Shown one piece after another: positions 46,116 through 58,014 of a stretch of DNA of 64,000 bases. The stretch's first letter is position 1, and each line of letters begins with the position of its first letter. The notes under the pieces were generated by a model. It had not been told where the DNA came from. It did no database searches and saw nothing but the letters and a program-made list of their open reading frames with translations. The DNA comes from Hsuehochloa calcarea (lineage: Eukaryota > Streptophyta > Magnoliopsida > Poales > Poaceae). The DNA is taken from contig CM070599.1 in assembly GCA_036346395.1 (NCBI GenBank), forward strand, positions 3,835,232 through 3,899,231, read 5' to 3'. Made by a program: the position numbers and the translations under genes.

Positions 46116-46497
46116 GTACACACACATATAGACAGATAGGTTCTTTTTCCCATTCAAATTCTCTAAGTGCAATAGTTATATGTTGTCAATCGTTGTTCGT
46201 AATTGTTTGACAAGAATCTGTTCATACGTGCAGTCAATCCTTACAAGCCTACAAATACGAACAAAAAAATTCATACATACCTCGTCGGCCATGCCTCACT
46301 GTCGGCAAGCTCTATGTGCACCTCCCATGTTGCTCTCTCGCTGACAAGACGTTCCTCCGGTGCAAAGTGGAACAAAAAGTGAGAAGAGGTCATGTAAAAT
46401 AAAATTATAGTAAAATTTTATAGTCCGAAGTAAAATTTACTCCATATATTATTTCCAGCCCGGAGAACGTGCGGTCGATTCTCTACTTCAGCGTCGA

Positions 46498-47600
46498 CTG
46501 ATGGAGATGCATCCAACCCTAGCTTTCATCCCGTTCTCTAGTAGGGAACACTCCCTCATTTGTTTTTCAGCCCAACTGAGTTGGCCGGCCCAAGTAATTA
46601 ATAAAAGTGCCCCAACTTGTCTGACTCGGAACGTACACATAGAGAGAGAGAGAGAGATTCTTTTTCCCATTCAAATTCTCCAAATGCAATAGTTACCTGT
46701 TGTCAATCATTGTTCGTAATTGTTTGGCAAGAATCTGTCCATACGTGCAGTCAATCCTTGCAAGCTTGCAGATACGAATATGTTAGACCATATTGCTAGG
46801 TCTAGAATAATTTAGTTAATAAATAACTAATAAAGTTACTTACTGATGTTATTTGAGTCGTGTGGTGTGTATGGATTTAAGTTGATCAAATTGGAAAGAA
46901 GTTATGTTAGAAAAAGATGGTGTTTTGATCTTTGCATGTGCAGGATAACTCGGAGACGATCGTAGTCTACGACGAGAATCGGTAGAAAGCTTAATTGCTA
47001 CGAAGTCATGATCTAAAGAGCAGATGATGATTAGAGGAGATGGTCGAGCTCGAGTTTAGGCGCCGACTGATGGAGATGCATCCAACCCTAGTTGTCATCT
47101 CGTTCTCTAGTAGGGAGCACTCCCTCATTTGTTCTTCAGCCCAACTGAGTTGGCCGGCCTAAGTAAGTAATAAAAGTGCCTCAACTTGTCTGACTCGGAA
47201 CGTGCAATACTTACCTATTGTCAATCATTGTTTGTTTGACAAGAATATGTCCATTACGTGCGGTCAATCCTTACAAGCTTATAAGTATGAATATGTTAGA
47301 CTATATAGTTAGGTCTAGAATAATTTAGTTAAAAATAACTGATAAAGTTACTTACTAATGTTATTTGAGTCGTGTGGTGTGTGTGAATTTATGTTGATCA
47401 AATTTGGAAAAACTTATGTTAGAAAAAGATGGTGTTTTGATCTTTGTATGTGTAAAGTAACTCAGAGGCGATCGTAGTCTACGGCGAGAATTGATAGAAA
47501 ACTTGCTACGAACTCATGATCTAAAGGGCCGATGATGATAGAGGAGATGATTGAGCTCGAGTTTGGGCGTGTGGAGATCAAAGACAGATAATACGTGTTA
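46498..47600 (+). repeat. Tandem duplication, period about 570 bp
   Basis: Unit one (46498-47066) and unit two (47067 to about 47600) both start CTGATGGAGATGCATCCAAC and run through CCCAACTGAGTTGGCCGGCC, GTTAGGTCTAG-like sequence, and AGATGGTGTTTTGATCTTTG. Differences are scattered throughout. A third partial copy of the beginning lies at 49975-50090. No gene is apparent. A GA run sits at 46638-46656. Confidence 0.8.
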
Positions 47601-48329
47601 GAGCCGAAAGTATGATTTAAAAGCTATAACATGTGATAATTTTAGAGCGTCTAAAATTGAAAAACTAGGAGGGGATTGCATCCCTTATTTGTTGGGATTT
47701 CATTGTATTACGTGACCATGTGTATAAGGTTACGTACTGGTCCTAGTACGTGGGACGTTGGATTGGATTAGGGTCTCGGCAGGACATGTTCTGGAGGGAC
47801 ACGTTTCTGGCGCTGCAGATATTATGGGCGTACGCGGCATCGTCTTTGTAGCAGCGTGAAGAGAATATTTGCGCCAGCGGCGGCTGGATAGAACTGCATG
47901 CTTTGCAGGCTGTCGGTTGCTATTAGGTGCCGGTGATGTGCCAGGGCCGCTGTACATGATGTGCTAGGGAGCTGTTGGTTCTTGTACGTCAGCGATTTTG
48001 CTTGTGCGTCGTCGTGCTTTTGCTTGGGATTGAGAACAGATAATCAATACAAGCTTTGATTGTGCTATTTTGAATTCATGCATGCAGTTGGCGGCCACTG
48101 TAGAGTTCTGAGTACGCATGCTTTCTTGACCTTTGGCTCTGTCGCACCTGCTGCTCGTCTCACACGGCAGCCTCCGCTTTCTCTGTTCAACTGTCCTCTC
48201 TCGGCGATGGAAACAAAAAAAATCATAAGTGCAATAGTTACCTGTTGTCAACCATTGTTCGAAATTGTTTTACTTCCTTACAAGCTTACAAATACGAATA
48301 AAAAAATCATACATATATATTCACATACA
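47601..48329. other. No gene seen
   Basis: Mixed non-coding sequence. The stretch 48090-48140 resembles 45127-45165, and 48225-48310 resembles 46150-46270, so this is part of the same duplicated mosaic. Confidence 0.4.
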
Positions 48330-48800
48330 TGAGGTCGAGCAACGAGGAAGGAATGCTACACGAAGCCATCCGTTGCCATAGTACAGAACAGGAGGAACAT
48401 AGCTTAATTTGTACCGCTAAATTTGCTATTATATTGCAAGTTGCATCGTATTATGAGCAATATAATGTATCTGATCCTCCCGCGAAGGGGTCATCGATCA
48501 CCAACCGGATGATTAGATTTAGAGGCGACATGCATACCATCGATCTTATCTAACAATGTATCCGATCGTGCAAAGAAGGAGCTGCGAAGCTGCCCATCGA
48601 TTCTTGCCTGCCTCAGTCTCTGTCTCAGGCAGAGGAGTTGATGATATCATAAGCATGCTGTTGCTGTCTGCATAATTTCAGCTTAGAAATCGATGTCTTG
48701 GTACTTTTTCCTATTCCCCTGTCTCCTGCTTACGTGTCGAGACAGTGGCTAGTTGTAATCTGCAGCTTCTTTTCCGCCCTCCATTCTTTCGGCAAAAGCA
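48330..48800. repeat. Segmental duplicate of 54402-54870, copy 1
   Basis: Shares GAGGAAGGAATGCTACACGA, TATGAGCAATATAATGTATC, the CGATCGTGCAAAG region and the TGCTTACGTGTCGAG region in the same order and orientation with the block at 54402. No coding domain is recognised. Confidence 0.8.
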
Positions 48801-49063
48801 GATGGAAGTATAAGTATTACTACTGCTGAAACTGTTTCTGTTGTTAACCGCATACGACATTAGGATTAAACATGAACTCTGCTTAACAATTAGTATTTGG
48901 CGTAGTTAATACTTAATAGCCATACACAATGAAACAGTATAGAGACCAAATTACCAATTATGCCAAAAATCTCATACCATGTCTTGAACAATTAGTATTT
49001 AAGCCTCTACAACCTTATGGGGTGACTTTCGCAACAGGTATAAACCCACCTATAGCTAATAAT
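48801..49063. other. No gene seen
   Basis: Non-coding AT-rich sequence between two duplicated blocks. Confidence 0.4.
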
Positions 49064-50096
49064 GTCAAGTTCCCCCACGCAAGCTCTAATCATGGAGCTT
49101 CTAGAAGAAGTAAGCCCCTCAACAAACCTTCAGCTTCCTCATTAATGCATTTGTCTTAACGTACGGTACTTCCAAGGAGTAACATGATATCCATGGAAAT
49201 CAAAGAAAGCAAAGCGTTCTCATTCCAAACCCAAACAAGTCCTTGGAGAACTTTCTTCGCACAAATAACTCTACAGATTACTGACGGTAAGGAGCCTACA
49301 AGCCATAGAGTTGTCTGCTATGTGGAAGGCTACCCATGGAATTTGTGGCGGGGGAAAAGATCCCACTTAGGACTTGTTTGGAAGTAAACGGTAGAAAAAC
49401 GAGAGGACAAAATCCATGTGAGGGATTTTGAGGTCGTATGGAATCCCTCTCAACTCTAAAGAAAAATCTTCCTATCTGGGAATAAAATTCATGTTGTCGT
49501 TTGGGAACAACAAGGATAAAAATCTTGGCTATGAAAGAAAAAAATCAAAACATTCAAAAAAATTGTAAAATTCAAAAAACATTTGCGTTGTTTGACCATT
49601 GATGTGCTGAAATTGTGAGTTGGCCTATTCTGAATTTTCTTTTGTATATAAACAGCAAATAACATTTGCATTAGCATAGCTTCATAACTCAAAAGCCTCA
49701 ACACAAGGATATGCCTTCGATGAAGTTATAAAATGCTACTCCAAGCTGGACCATATAGTCTTACCATAGTTTCACTTTGCACTACCCTTAGTATTGTGTA
49801 GGCTTATATATAACAAGGTGAAAGGAAGATGTTGTGTCCGAAAGTAAAACAAAAAGTAAGAAGAGGTGGTGCAAATTAAAACTATGGTAAAATTGCATAG
49901 TCCAAAGTAAAATTTACTCTCCATATTAATTCCATCCAGAAGAACACGCGGTCAATTCTCTACTTCAGCGCGGATTGATGGAGATGCATGGAACCCTAGC
50001 TTTCATCCCGTTATGTAGTAGTTAGCACTCCTACATTTGTTCTTCAGCCCAATTGAGTTGGCTAGCTCAAGTAATTAATAAAAGTGCCGTGATATT
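49064..50096. repeat. Duplicated block, copy 2, with linked fragments
   Basis: 49064-49750 is the second copy of the block at 45192; it lacks the bases 45418-45485 of copy 1, with AAG at both edges of the gap. 49975-50090 is a partial third copy of the unit at 46498. The order of fragments differs from copy 1, pointing to repeated local rearrangement. Confidence 0.7.
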
Positions 50097-50389
50097 TGTT
50101 AGGAATAATCAAGATTGTTTTACATTAGTGTTTTGCATTAGTGGATTAGTGGGTCATTATCCCGTGCACGTAGTAGAGGTACTGACCTACTTAAATGTAT
50201 TAGTGGGGAGGTTATATATCGTATTGTAGCTATAAAAACATTACAACCAGTTTGTTTTGAGTGGGAATAAGAGAGAAAGAAGGAAAGGTACATGCAGTTG
50301 TGCAGCACAAAACTCATATGTGTTCCTCTTCATGCGTGCGTTCTAGAGAAGAAACAATGAGCGAGTTCTCTCCGTGAGCTGGGCCTACA
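50097..50389 (+). repeat. Short LTR, probably Ty1/copia-type (293 bp)
   Basis: It starts TGTTAGGAATAATC, ends GGGCCTACA, has a TATA-like CTATAAAAAC at about 50230-50239, and is followed two bases later by a PBS. Short LTR length and layout fit copia, but no pol is attached to prove it. Confidence 0.7.
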
Positions 50390-50391
50390 AT

Positions 50392-50403
50392 TGGTATCAG
50401 AGC
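50392..50403 (+). other. Primer-binding site of the short LTR
   Basis: TGGTATCAGAGC, perfect over 12 bases, two bases after the LTR end. Leader-like sequence follows to 50750, where a 3-kb LTR of another family begins. Confidence 0.85.
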
Positions 50404-50750
50404 AAGGCAGGCTTAGTGCAGCACGATGACGACGATGGGAGCGAAGCCGAAGCAGTTTCCGTGCGATGCTCATTAAGATGGCTATTTAGTGTGCTGGAGG
50501 TGTTGCACCAGCATATCGAGTTGGCAAACAGGGTGTGTGCAGATGCAATGGTGTCGCAGGTCATGGCCGTAGCTAGTGCTGGGGATGGGGAGGCTAGCTG
50601 CATGCTAGGCGAATCTGTACAGTTGGCGAGGTGCTGGTCGTGGCTAGCCACAGCGCCAGGAGGTGCGACCTAATCCGTACAGTGGTGCGACCGGGCTTGC
50701 GATGACTCGGCGTCTTAGAGGCCACGAACGACAGCGTGTGTGTGGCCGTA
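50404..50750 (+). mobile_element. Leader or start of internal region of the short-LTR element
   Basis: A plus-strand frame of 99 codons (50374-50673) overlaps the PBS and has no known domain. The internal region ends abruptly at 50750 against another LTR. The continuation was not found with certainty on the other side of that LTR at 53762. Confidence 0.4.
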
Positions 50751-53700
50751 TGTCGGACCTGGATTTTGCAAATCCAAATCCTCAGTGAAAACACTGTGCT
50801 ATTACCTGGATCTATAGATAGCACTCGCAGGCACATTGCTGAATCAATCCATACAAGGCGTAAATTCAGACAATCAATTTATTACAAACTTCAGAGTAAC
50901 ATAGACCACGTCGGGTCAAGTTTTACAAAAGGCCCAGACAGATCAAATTGATTACATTACATAGAAAGCAATGTAACTACAGCGGAAGCAAAAGGGGTAG
51001 AGCTCATCTCTCCATAGGCAAGCGACTGAGGTAACCTGTGTACGATGGATATTACCCAAGGGGTGGATAATATCTATTGTATGCACGTACCGAACGAGTC
51101 CACTAGATTGAGGTGAGATCTAGACTATTCTTCATCGTTTCCTTGTCCGTCGACTTCTAGGTCTTCATAATACGCGTAATCCCCTTGATCCACATCATCT
51201 GGAGGGTTGGAGGGGAGCGAGAATGAGCTCAACTTCTATGCTCCCGAGCCAACATACAAGATGCAATAATATACATGCATGTCTTAACAAGGATGGCTCG
51301 GGTTCTTTTATTTGCTAAAATAATATTTTTAATTATAATAATTACAAATTCCTATGACTTAGCATTTTAAAAAAGTTGCATTTTAATAAAGAGAGTAAGT
51401 GCAATATTAAATAATAGTAGAGGTTCCCTCCATTGGAAACTCTACACATGCATCACTTGATTGGAGCTACCTCCGCTCCTCCATACCACTAAGCTCGACA
51501 ACTCAGGAAAAATCTAACCTCAGGCTAAATGAGCCGACCTGATTTTCATACTACCCACAAAAGTTTTTGAAATAGAACTAACTCAAGTTAAGTTCCCATG
51601 TCCGCGTTTGACTGTAGGCACGGCTGTTTAAACAGTTTAGGCTCTATAGAGGTTGTACACTGTACCTACAAGAGATAATTATACTCGTTACCCCACATGA
51701 TTCTGTAGTCATGTAGTTGAGTGATCGTCATAGTAACCTTTCAAACTACATCTCCTCTTCCGTCATCTCACCCATATGGACCATGCCCAAAAGTTGTGCG
51801 AGATGTTCACCACAACGACTAGCGCAGCTGGCCCTAGCCACAATGACTAGCGCAGCTGGCAACTTCACCTTACCACGGTGTCCTTTTCAAGCCGGTCGCA
51901 GCACACGCTTGCACGTTCCTGCTAACCGACCAGTGGGATGACATTCAGGGTTTAATAATTTTACTAAGACAAGTTGCACTTTGCAGACTTGCAATTGTAC
52001 TTGTTTTACACAGGAGATCATGACAGGATTAAGTCATTAATTCATCCGGGCGGTTTATACCTCCTACCAACCACTCTCGTGCACGACGGCACCCACCACT
52101 CTTTCCATCCGCCCAGATGTGGTACTAGCAAGTTGTTTAGGGTTTTGGGGAGAAAAACCAAATATCACATCATGCCAATCATTTACCCACAATGACTGCT
52201 CAAAACCACTTTCTTGATTAAAAGATGGTGATTAGGCTATTTATTATCCTAGTACATAAGCAAGGCTAGTATGTCGTTTAAGTACAACCTGTACTAATAT
52301 TTACCACATAGCTTACTAGGGTGACATGGAATGAGGGATTCAATTTAACAAAGGATGTTTTAATAATTAATTAATCATTAAATGAGTGTTTAACTACCTT
52401 AAGTTTTATCATACATTTGATTACAGAATTAAGCATGCAATTTTGATATTTTAAATAAATATAATTTTGCATAAAATGTAGGCTCAAAATAATCAAAGTA
52501 TTTACTCACCTTAGTTAAAGGCAGTAGGGGCTTAGTATTCTTGAGCTTGATCTAATTGGAGGTCTCCTGCGTCTTCGAACCCTAATCGAACGAATGTACC
52601 GGAAAAAGGCACAACAACAAAGAGAGCAAATAAATATAAAACCCTAACAAATGAACTCCAAATTAAACAAGACCAGTGCCATTAGCAAGATCTTGAATTT
52701 TAAAAAAAAAATTAGGAATAAGGTTCATAATTTTTGGAGTTATAACTAAAGAGATATGAATTTTTGAAGCTTTTCTAAAGAATTTTTAATTGAAAAGAAA
52801 ATCAGAAAATTGAAAAAAAATCCTCATACTGACATGTGGCCTATGAACAGTGCTCGGTCCACCGCACAGTGGGTGGACCGGGTTACGCAAGACTGGCTTC
52901 ACGTAAACAAGGCTGGGGCCCACCTGCGATCTCGGGGGTGGCACTATAGCCGGGCCCACCTATTAGTCGCGTGCGGGGGTTTAAAAGGAGGTGACGTGTT
53001 CAGCGTCACCTCGTATTCTCCGCGCAAAGAGACGGGGGGAGAGGGGGCGCGCGGGCGGCGATGGCGCGGGAAGAAGAAGGGAGGAGGGGGAAGCCGGAGG
53101 CGGAGGTGACAGCGGCTCGGGAACGAGGGCGACGGTGGCCGGAGGCGGGGAAGAAAGGGGCGGAGGCGACGGCAGCACGGCTTCTCGGCGATGGGGAAGA
53201 AGGAGGCGGGGGCTCACCGGGGCGACGACGAGGCGGAGACGTCAGGTGAGGGGCTCGACTTCGTGGAAGGAGAAGAAGGCGAGGTGGGGAGGGGAGAAGA
53301 GGAGATGGCTGGGTGTTTATAGCCGAAGGGGGGAAGAGGAGCTGGGCACAACGGGGAAGGACGAGCGCGACACGGGAGCGTCGCGACACGGGTCATGCGG
53401 CACTGCCCGAGCGGCGCCATGGGACAAGGCGGGTGCGGGTCGGCCGGGCGCGGGCGCGAGGCGCCGGGAGGAGGAGGGAAGGGGGTCCAGCGCGCTAAGG
53501 TCAGTAGCGCCAAGCACCAGGAGGTGGGGAAGGGGGGTTCCGGGCGGCGCCAAGTCGGGAGTGGCGGATGCACCGGGGGAGGAGGGGGAACGGGGGTTCG
53601 GGCGGCACAGCAGGGAAGCCAAAGGGGGGTGTGGGCCGGTAGGGGGAGAACTGGGCCTAGACGAGGGCCCAATTTCAAAGGTACGGATGAATTCAAATGA

Positions 53701-53761
53701 AATTCGTTTTGAAATTTGAAAACCAAAATGCTAATTGCTTTTTGAAAATGAGAATGTTACA
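50751..53761 (-). mobile_element. Complete 3.0-kb LTR of family D, no matching target duplication
   Basis: On the minus strand it starts TGTAACATTCTC and ends CCAGGTCCGACA. It is related to the sequences at 57438-58176 and 60556-62755. A minus-strand TATA-like site lies at about 53313-53321 beside a GC-rich part with only spurious ORFs. The flanks are CCGTA and TCGCG, so there is no five-base duplication. No PBS or PPT lies next to it, so it is a solo LTR or a recombinant. Confidence 0.8.
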
Positions 53762-54401
53762 TCGCGGCGGCACGATCGATGCATCGTGCGGAGCATAAGG
53801 CTCCGCGATGAGGAGAGCCGACGCATTGGGCGAGGCAGGTGCGAGGGCCAGCGATGACCGGGAAGCACAATTTTGTCGTCAAGTGCATGTAGTTGAGTCC
53901 ATGTATGTTACATGTGTGTGTGAGTTCTTGTAAGTGTTGTGTCCATGTTCTCTCATGTGTAAGTTCTGATCCGAATCCGCGTTGCCATCGAGTTGTGTCA
54001 CTGGCGAAGAATAATTGGAGCTGAGATCGAGATTGGGATCCCCAGAAAGTTGTGTCCCTGGTTGAAAACAGGTAGCGGTGATGTAGTTGAGCCCATCGTC
54101 GCAAGAAGAGCCACATTGTTGAATGTCTAAGTCGTCAATGTCAGAGATGCCGGCGAATCGTGTCATCGGTGGCAAGAGACGGCCACGAAGGGTGGAAGAG
54201 AAGGGAAATGCGTCCCTCAAGTACCCTCTGTTCATGGGCAGCAACTGTGTGGCGCGGTCTGCAAGAGAAAGGTAATGTTTCTTTGAGATGCGTCGGAAGA
54301 TCGGTCTTTCAGATGAGAAACTTGACATGAAAAGATTAAAGACCATTAATAGTTCAATGAGTCGTGCAAGAGACCGCTACACGAAGCAACGAGGAAGGAA
54401 T
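53762..54401 (-). other. Unassigned region with a 155-codon minus-strand frame
   Basis: A minus-strand frame (53879-54346) reads HYLSLADRATQLLPMNRGYL, then TRFAGISDIDDLDIQQCGSS and ends in a His/Thr-rich tail. Composition is protein-like and not obviously repetitive, but I recognise no family. It may be part of a retroelement's internal region or an unannotated host fragment. Confidence 0.35.
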
Positions 54402-54870
54402 GAGGTTGAGTAACGAGGAAGGAATGCTACACGAAGCCATCCGTTGCCATATAGCACAGGAGGAACAGAGCTTAATTTGTACCGCTTAATTTGCTATTAT
54501 ATTGCAAGTTGGAATGTATTATGAGCAATATAATGTATCTGATCCTCCTGCGACGGGGTCATCGATCACCAACCGGAAGATTTCATTTGGAGGCCACATG
54601 CATACCATCGATCCGACTCTATCTTATCTAACATTATATCCGATCGTGCAAAGGAGGAGCTGCGAAGCTGCTGATCAATTATTGACTGCCTCAGCCTCTC
54701 TGTGTCTCAGGCAGAGGAATTGTTGATATTATAAGCATGCAGTTGCTGCATAATTTCAGCTTGAAAATCACTGTCTAGGTTTACCTATAAGCCAGTTTCC
54801 AAATCCTCTTTTTACTCTTCCTCTGTCTCTTGCTTACGTGTCGAGCCAGTGTCTAGTTGTAATCAGCAAC
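54402..54870. repeat. Segmental duplicate of 48330-48800, copy 2
   Basis: Same order of shared segments as copy 1, with scattered substitutions and small indels. About 6 kb separates the copies, filled by the block at 49064, the short LTR and the family D LTR. Confidence 0.8.
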
Positions 54871-55365
54871 TTCATCTCCACCCTCCATTCTTTTGGCAAA
54901 AGCAAATGGGACTATCAGTGTCACTACTCCAGCTTAGTTTGGAACAATGAAAAGCCAATACACGCCAGTACTCCATCGAATATATAGTAGTATAACCACT
55001 ACTAAGATTTATCCCTTCTTCTTTTAGATCTTGTTTGGTTATGCTAAAATACTTGCTTATCCATATAGATGGGCCAGAATTTTAGTTCAAATTTTTGGTC
55101 CATTCACATAGATCTTGGCCGGAAATGGACTTTCCAAATAAGCCCTTTAAATGAAATGTAATAGCTACTATGATTATTATATGTAACAAACGCGATACGA
55201 TCCTGCAGATATATAACCTTATTATTTGTCATTGAAAAATAATAATATATCATCTTGCTCGAAGATAATCCCATTTTTTTTGGAACAAATGGAGGGTGCA
55301 GGTGAAGGCCAAAATTAGTTCAAAACTGTTTTGGGTATATATATCCCATGCATGAATTATTGGTT
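54871..55365. other. No gene seen
   Basis: AT-rich non-coding sequence with no repeat end that I can define. Confidence 0.4.
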
Positions 55366-55370
55366 GTCAC

Positions 55371-55641
55371 TATTGGGAAACCAGAGGCTTGCCTTAGCAA
55401 CCAACCCATGTATGGACGCCCCATCCTAAACCCTAGTAGGGTCTCTAACCTATAAATAGGGGTACTAGTCATTGTAAAACACCGATCGCATTAAGAGCAA
55501 TAAAAAGAAGCAAGAAGTCCCCTACATCTCTGTGTTCGATCTACTATTTTGTTATTGTGTTCTTATATTGTTTGATGTGATTATATGTTTATCTACGAGC
55601 TGATCGTTCTGACTGAACTCGCCAACGATGGTTCCTCAACA
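55371..55641 (+). mobile_element. Solo LTR (271 bp), target duplication GTCAC, TG start mutated to TA
   Basis: GTCAC is present at 55366-55370 and again at 55642-55646. Between them the sequence begins TATTGGGAAACC and ends CCTCAACA. The end CAACA pairs with an expected TGTTG start, so the first dinucleotide TA is best read as a mutated TG. A TATA-like CTATAAATAGG lies at about 55450-55460 and AATAAAAA at about 55498-55505, a promoter and polyadenylation-like order. Small size suggests copia. Confidence 0.75.
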
Positions 55642-55646
55642 GTCAC

Positions 55647-55799
55647 TTCTTGAATCATGCATGCATATTGCTGAGCCTGAGATTGCGACCACCAATATGA
55701 GATTGACAACAACTTGTCTGAATTTCCATTTCTTCATGAACTGGTTTCATGTTAAGAGTTGAGAGGACTTACATTGTAATGTGAGAAGTACTAGATGTT
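55647..55799. other. No gene seen
   Basis: Short non-coding stretch before the LINE fragment. Confidence 0.4.
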
Positions 55800-57437
55800 T
55801 GAAGGGCTAGGAATGAGGGTCATGTCCATGGGATCATACCACATTTGGTTGATGATGATCTTTCTATCCTTCAATATGCTCATAATACTATTCTTTTCAT
55901 AGATCACAATTTTGATCAAGCAAAAAATTTAAGCTTATTCTTTGTGTGTTTGAGCAACTTTCTGGTCTGAAGATTAATTTTCATAAAAGTGAGCTCTTTT
56001 GCTTACCTAGAGATATTTGTAGAGATATTTGGATGTGAGAGGGGTTCTTTTCCCTTTAAATATTTGGGTATTCCGATTCATTTTAAAAAGCTAGGGAATA
56101 ATGAATGGAAAGGTTTGGAAGATCACTTCGAAAAAAGGTTGAGCAATTGGAAAGGAAAAAATTTAACTACTGGTGGTAGACTGGTACTTATAAATTCAGT
56201 TTTGAGTGACCTTCCTATGTTTATGCTTCCTTTATTTGAGGTACCCAAAGGGGTCCTTAAAAGACTGTATTTTTTTAGGTCCAGATTTTATTGGCAGAGT
56301 GACAACTATAAAAAAGAATAGGTTGACTAAATGGAATATTCTTTGTAGGCCCAAAGAATAAGGTGGCCTGGGAATTCAAAACCTTGAGATAAAAAATAAA
56401 TGTCTTTTGGCTAAATGGTAGTTTGAACTTTTGAACGAGGAAAGAGTTTGGCAGCAATTGCTTAAAAATAAGTATTTGAATGATAAGTATGTATCTCAAG
56501 CTTGTAGTAAACCTAGGGATTCCCATTTTTGGAAGGGATTGATGAAGGTAAAGTATGATTTTATTCAACATTGTTCTTTTAATCTTGGGGATGGGAAACA
56601 AATCATATTTTGGAAGGACAGTTGGCTTTGCATCGACCTTTTTATGAATTTTATCCAACTTTGCTTGAGGTAGTCTGGAAGAAATACGCTTTGGTTGCAG
56701 ATATTTTAGGAACTACGCCTTTAATATTGAGTTTTAGGAGATCGATTATTGGATAAAATTTAATTGCTTTCAATAATCTTATGGTGAGAATAGACAATAT
56801 TCATCTTACCATGGATAAGGATACGGTTCGATGGAATTTGCATAGGAATGGACAATTTTTCATCAAATATATGTATGATGTTTTGGGTGATACCAATTGT
56901 CATTTTCGATGTCAAAAGTTATGGAAAGTTAAAGTACCCCTTCAGATAAATTTTTAATTGTGGTATCTTTGTGGAGGAGTTACTCTGACTAAGGATAATA
57001 TATTAAAACTGAATTGAAGAGGTGACACAAATTGTTGTTTTTGTGCTCAAAAGGAGACCATACAACATTTGTTTTTTGATTGTTGCTTTGCCTATTTTGC
57101 TTGGCGCATAGTCCAAATTGCTTTTAATCTTAACATGCCTAATACTATTTTGAATATCTTTGGGAACTAGTTATTTGGTCTTTATTTGGATTTAAAAGAA
57201 ACTATTTTGGGGGAGGGGGCGGCTTCACTATGCTAATCTATATGGTTATGTCGTAATGGTGTCGTTTTCAACAAGAAAATTATTGACTATGCACTATGCT
57301 AGTCTATATGGTTATGTGGTAATGGTGTCGTTTTCAGCAAGAAAATTATTGACTATCCTCTGTAGGTTATATTCAGATGTATCCATTGGATCCACTCTTG
57401 GTCATCTTTGCAAGGCCAAGGAAGGAGGGAGGCCTTG
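55800..57437 (+). pseudogene. LINE (L1-type) reverse transcriptase 3' part with zf-RVT domain
   Basis: The frame 55989-56321 reads GSFPFKYLGIPIHFKKLGNN, WKGKNLTTGGRLVLINSVLS and FRSRFYWQSD, the RT C-terminal and thumb-like region of plant L1 elements. After a shift, 56431-56673 continues RVWQQLLKNKYLND and HFWKGLMKVKYDF. 57031-57115 encodes CCFCAQKETIQHLFFDC, the zf-RVT zinc-binding domain that closes these proteins. A 62-bp segment is duplicated in tandem (about 57231-57355). The 5' half is missing and the 3' end is cut by an LTR at 57438. Many stops and shifts are present. Confidence 0.9.
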
Positions 57438-57553
57438 TGTGAGACCTGGATTTCACCAATCCAAATCCTCTGTGAAAAACTACACTATTCCCTAGATCAG
57501 TAGATAGTGCTCACAGGTACATTACTGAATCATTTTATACAGGATGTAAAACC

Positions 57554-57562
57554 GAACCATTC
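57554..57562. other. Paralogous empty site of the MITE at 60645
   Basis: The stretch AAACCGAACCATTCATT here corresponds to the sequence that surrounds the MITE at 60645-61083, without the MITE. It shows where the insertion happened and that the target was GAA. Confidence 0.8.
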
Positions 57563-57968
57563 ATTAACTCATCACATCAGAGTTTACATAGACCGCGTTG
57601 GGATAAATTTTACAATAAGGGCCGAACATGCCAAACTGATTATATTACAAAAGTAGCAGAAACGACATCAGAAGAAAAAGGGGTAGAGTACATATCTCTA
57701 CATGCAGACGACTGGGGAAACCAATGTATTACCTATATTATCCAAAGACTTGGATAATATTGGTTGTACACAAGTACCGACTGAGTCAGCTAGACTGATG
57801 CGAGACTTAGACTACTAGAAGCTAAACTACTCTTCGGTATTGTCTTGACCACCAGCATCGGGATCCTTATAGTAGGCGTAACATCGTTGATCCATGGCTC
57901 TGAAGGGTTTGGGGAAAGAATGAGGATGAGCACAACTTCCGTGCTCGCGAGCCAACACACAAAGAATG

Positions 57969-57969
<1 letters not shown>

Positions 57970-58012
<43 letters not shown>
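57970..58012 (+). repeat. (AT)n microsatellite
   Basis: About 21 uninterrupted AT units inside the truncated family D LTR; the related LTR copies lack it, so it expanded in this copy. Confidence 0.95.

Positions 58013-58014
<2 letters not shown>

Noticed and set aside
52981..53730. 242-codon plus-strand frame and minus-strand partners
   Set aside because: GC-rich LTR sequence with Gly/Arg/Glu runs. It lies around the TATA-like region of the family D LTR.
55327..55641. LTR starting at TGTTTTGGG (55327)
   Set aside because: The flanks do not match there, whereas GTCAC flanks 55371-55641 exactly.
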